Assembly (NCBI GenBank): GCA_002702965.1
Contig: PADE01000003.1
Coordinates: forward strand, 1-9,133
Direction of reading: 5' to 3'
Length of the DNA: 9,133 nt
Source: Planctomycetaceae bacterium
Lineage (GTDB): Bacteria; Planctomycetota; Planctomycetia; Pirellulales; Pirellulaceae
Below are positions 7,263 to 9,133 of the stretch, in pieces. The notes beneath the pieces are model-generated. The model did no database searches. It had not been told where the DNA came from and saw only the letters and a program-made list of their open reading frames with translations. How positions within the stretch are numbered: the first letter of the stretch is position 1; every line of letters begins with the position of its first letter. The position numbers and the translations under genes are program-made.

Positions 7263-7267
7263 AAGGG
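7263..7267 (+). promoter_or_regulatory. Ribosome binding site that decides the 7276 start
   Basis: AAGGG lies eight bases before the ATG at 7276, where a standard signal peptide begins. The in-frame GTG at 7201 would put 25 extra residues ahead of it and is rejected. Confidence 0.5.
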
Positions 7268-7275
7268 CGTCTTAC

Positions 7276-8526
7276 ATGCTGCGAATCCATTCTCTGACGG
7301 CGTTTCTGATGCCCCTCATGTTGTCGTTGGCTCCGGTGGCTGCCGAACTGCCACCGGGGGACGCGACTTCCGCGGGGATCAGCCCGGGGACCTTCGAGAA
7401 GGTGCGGGCGCATCTCGAGAGCGAAGTCACTGCAAACAAAATCGCAGGTGGCATGCACATGGTGGTCCACGCCGGAAAAGTGGTTTACTTCGCGTCGTCC
7501 GGAGTGGCCGACATCGAGGAGCGAGTGCCGCTCGACAAAGACGCCCTGATGCGGATCTACTCGATGAGTAAGCCGATCATCTCCGCCGCGGCGATGAAGT
7601 TATGGCAGCAAGGGAAATTTCGCCTGGACGATCCGGTGTCGCGTTTCATCCCCTCGCTGGCCGGTGTCAAAGTCCGTGTTGTCGAGAAGGGAGAGGAGCA
7701 GCTGGTGCCGCCCCGGCGACCGATCAGCGTGCGCGATCTGTTGCGGCACACTTCGGGCTACAGTTACGGGACGGGTCACGGGGACGCGATCAATCAGGCG
7801 CATCGGCGCGAGGGTGTGCTCTACCACGGGGTCAAGGGAATGTTTCCCCCCGAGATGACAATCGCCCAGGCCGCCGACGCGCTGGCCCGCATCCCCCTTA
7901 TCCACCACCCCGGAGAACGATTTACCTACGGTTTCAATACCGACCTGGTGGGGCGATTGATCGAGGTCTGGTCCGGAAAACGTCTCGACCATTACATGCA
8001 GGCCGAGATGTTCAAGCCACTGGGAATGCGGGACACGGATTTTTTTGTTCCCGCCGAAAAGGCGGATCGTTTCGCAGCCTGTCACTCCCTCGAAGACGGT
8101 AAGCTGGTCGTCGTCGACCGGGTGAGTCCCGACAACCCTTACCTCCGCGGGATGAAGTTTCTCTCCGGCGGAGGCGGACTCGTTTCGACGATGGAGGACT
8201 ACGCTCGTTTCTGCTTGATGATGATCCGCGGTGGCGAGTTGGACGGGCAGCGGGTCCTCGCGCGGTCAACCGTTAACACGATGTTCTCCGATCAGCTCGA
8301 TCCGGCCAGTGGCGGTTCACGGTGGGGGCTAGGATTTGCCATCTCCTCGATTAAGCTGGGCAGCGGCGCCACGGTGACCGGGTTCCGCTGGGGAGGCTAC
8401 GCCAACACGGAGTTCGTGATTATTCCGGAGCTCGGGTTGATCCAGGTGTTTATGCGCCAACATGTTCCCTCGACGCACCGGGTTTCGCGTCGGCTGTTCG
8501 AGATGATTTATGAAGGGGTTTACTGA
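7276..8526 (+). CDS. Secreted serine hydrolase, beta-lactamase class C/esterase EstB family
   Basis: A 416-residue exported serine hydrolase of the penicillin-binding-protein-like/class C beta-lactamase superfamily. Residues 1-23 are a signal peptide (hydrophobic core LTAFLMPLMLSLAP, cleavage after AAE or VAA). The nucleophile motif is SMSK, with Ser96 and Lys99 in IYSMSKPI. The tyrosine motif is Tyr218 in GERFTYGFNTD. In place of the KTG box it has Trp372-Gly373-Gly374 in FRWGGYANTEF, as in family VIII esterases. Other family marks are RDLLRHTSGYSYG (153-165), KPLGMRDTDF (247-256) and FLSGGGGLVSTMEDYARF (295-312). Length and motifs are complete. The WGG box favours an esterase or D-amino-acid/peptide hydrolase over a true antibiotic-inactivating beta-lactamase, so the gene should not be read as a resistance gene. 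No partner gene is nearby that names the substrate. Confidence 0.92.
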   Translation: MLRIHSLTAFLMPLMLSLAPVAAELPPGDATSAGISPGTFEKVRAHLESEVTANKIAGGMHMVVHAGKVVYFASSGVADIEERVPLDKDALMRIYSMSKPIISAAAMKLWQQGKFRLDDPVSRFIPSLAGVKVRVVEKGEEQLVPPRRPISVRDLLRHTSGYSYGTGHGDAINQAHRREGVLYHGVKGMFPPEMTIAQAADALARIPLIHHPGERFTYGFNTDLVGRLIEVWSGKRLDHYMQAEMFKPLGMRDTDFFVPAEKADRFAACHSLEDGKLVVVDRVSPDNPYLRGMKFLSGGGGLVSTMEDYARFCLMMIRGGELDGQRVLARSTVNTMFSDQLDPASGGSRWGLGFAISSIKLGSGATVTGFRWGGYANTEFVIIPELGLIQVFMRQHVPSTHRVSRRLFEMIYEGVY

Positions 8527-8529
8527 TGT

Positions 8530-8546
8530 CCGGCGGGGGGCGCCGG
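8530..8546 (+). terminator. Short GC hairpin after the serine hydrolase gene
   Basis: CCGGCG (8530-8535) and CGCCGG (8541-8546) form a perfect 6-bp stem with a five-G loop, beginning four bases after the TGA stop. No T-run follows. It is a candidate terminator, or simply a chance structure in GC-rich DNA. Confidence 0.35.
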
Positions 8547-8625
8547 GCCCTGAAAGCCTGTGCGGCGGGGCCAATTTAGCCCCCGGTGGTTTGTGTTTCG
8601 CAGTAACCGAAAGTGGATAGAAATC

Positions 8626-8970
8626 GTGACCGAAACTCCCGACGCGCTCGAAGTAGACTGCCTCACCGCTCATTCCCAGATTTCCACCGACGGCCACCAG
8701 GGTTTGTTGCTGGATTGTCGTGAGCAGGATGAGTACGACCTGGTCCATCTTCCCCAGGCGACGCTGCTGCCGATGAGCCAGTTGGCCAGCCGCGTTGACG
8801 AACTCGACCCCTACCGCGAGCAGGAAATTTTGGTGCTCTGCCACCACGGGATGCGCAGCCTGCAGGTCGCCACCTGGCTGCGCGAGCAGGGGTTCTCCAA
8901 CGCTAGGAGTGTTGCCGGTGGTATCGACGCCTGGGCCTGCCAGGTCGATACCAGTCTGGTCCGCTACTAG
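8626..8970 (+). CDS. Single-domain rhodanese-like sulfurtransferase
   Basis: A 114-residue cytoplasmic protein consisting of one rhodanese domain. It has LLLDCREQDEYDLVHLPQAT (27-46), the strand and CH2A-type motif of the fold, and the active-site loop LCHHGMRS, with Cys72 as the persulfide-carrying residue and Arg77 closing the loop. VAGGIDAWACQVD (96-108) is the usual C-terminal motif. Such proteins move sulfane sulfur between donors and acceptors. The start is set at the GTG at 8626 (VTETPDALEVDC), which gives the normal length. The longer GTG start at 8560 would add 22 residues with no family resemblance and begin close to the hairpin at 8530-8546. The ribosome binding site is poor (GTGGA near 8613). 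It lies 56 bases before a probable DUF3293 gene and may share its transcript. Confidence 0.88.
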   Translation: MTETPDALEVDCLTAHSQISTDGHQGLLLDCREQDEYDLVHLPQATLLPMSQLASRVDELDPYREQEILVLCHHGMRSLQVATWLREQGFSNARSVAGGIDAWACQVDTSLVRY

Positions 8971-9014
8971 GGGTGCGCTGTCTGTGCCGGGTTGCGTGCG
9001 GTCATTCAGCGACT

Positions 9015-9021
9015 GGGGGAG
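9015..9021 (+). promoter_or_regulatory. Ribosome binding site of the last, partial gene
   Basis: GGGGGAG stands five bases before the GTG at 9027 and supports that start. It is the strongest Shine-Dalgarno sequence in the right half of the window. Confidence 0.6.
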
Positions 9022-9026
9022 CCGAC

Positions 9027-9133
9027 GTGACTGAACCATCCGACACAGAACCGCTCGACGCACTATGGGGCGCCTATCGGGCGACCACCTACACCGCACG
9101 CTTTCCGACCGCGGTCGTGCGGATCCGGGTCGG
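9027..9133 (+). CDS. Probable DUF3293 domain protein, N-terminal part only
   Basis: The reading frame opens at GTG 9027 and is still open at the window edge, giving 35 residues. The segment ALWGAYRATTYTARF (12-26) followed by VVRIRV resembles the opening of DUF3293 proteins: an AYxxTxY motif, then a strand ending in RIG or RVG. DUF3293 proteins are small, cytoplasmic and of unknown function. The call rests on a short stretch and could be wrong. The reading frame itself is well supported by its ribosome binding site at 9015-9021 and its 56-base spacing from the rhodanese gene, which suggests an operon. Confidence 0.55.
   Translation, partial: MTEPSDTEPLDALWGAYRATTYTARFPTAVVRIRV

Noticed and set aside
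7201..7275. GTG start 25 codons upstream for the serine hydrolase
   Set aside because: The signal peptide begins at the ATG at 7276, which has AAGGG at the right distance.
8560..8625. GTG start 22 codons upstream for the rhodanese
   Set aside because: The extra residues have no resemblance to the family, and normal length is reached from 8626.
1..9133. CRISPR array, transposase, phage gene, tRNA or rRNA
   Set aside because: No spaced direct repeats, no transposase or integrase motifs, no terminal repeats and no cloverleaf-like segment were found on reading both strands.

Overview
The window is a GC-rich bacterial segment. It carries seven genes, all on the plus strand, separated by short gaps and with no mobile element, tRNA, rRNA or CRISPR array visible. 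The best guess for the host is a planctomycete, probably of the Pirellulales. The main evidence is the first protein, which has a very basic N-terminus followed by CEPLEVRRLLAGD, the LEPR-XLL-type motif found mostly in large planctomycete surface proteins. A secreted TIG/pre-peptidase-C-like protein and a BaxI_1-type membrane protein starting with an NPAL motif fit the same group. The taxonomic call is an inference from protein style; no marker gene is present.

Layout: (1) 64-2499, a large secreted subtilisin-like protease (S8) with a propeptide, a complete catalytic triad, an Ig-like module, a P/Homo B domain and an unassigned C-terminal tail. (2) 2498-2544, two hairpins in tandem directly behind it. 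(3) 2722-3563, a secreted alpha/beta-hydrolase esterase broken by one missing base inside its HGGG oxyanion motif. (4) 3728-4462, a seven-helix Bax inhibitor-1 family membrane protein. (5) 4650-7016, a secreted all-beta protein with TIG-like and pre-peptidase-C-like domains and no visible enzyme motif. (6) 7276-8526, a secreted serine hydrolase of the beta-lactamase class C/esterase family. (7) 8626-8970, a single-domain rhodanese, closely followed by (8) 9027 to the window edge, the start of a probable DUF3293 protein.

Four of the seven products are predicted to be exported (protease, esterase, TIG/PPC protein, serine hydrolase). The region therefore looks like a loose run of cell-envelope or secreted hydrolases with a few housekeeping genes. 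The gaps of 99 to 259 bases, most holding a hairpin, argue for mainly separate transcription units. The rhodanese/DUF3293 pair, 56 bases apart, is the only likely operon. I see no convincing evidence of a new multi-gene system. The points most worth checking are the single-base frameshift in the esterase, the uncharacterised architecture of the 788-residue protein, the unassigned C-terminus of the protease, and two short coding-like stretches in the gaps at 2548-2703 and 7059-7160.
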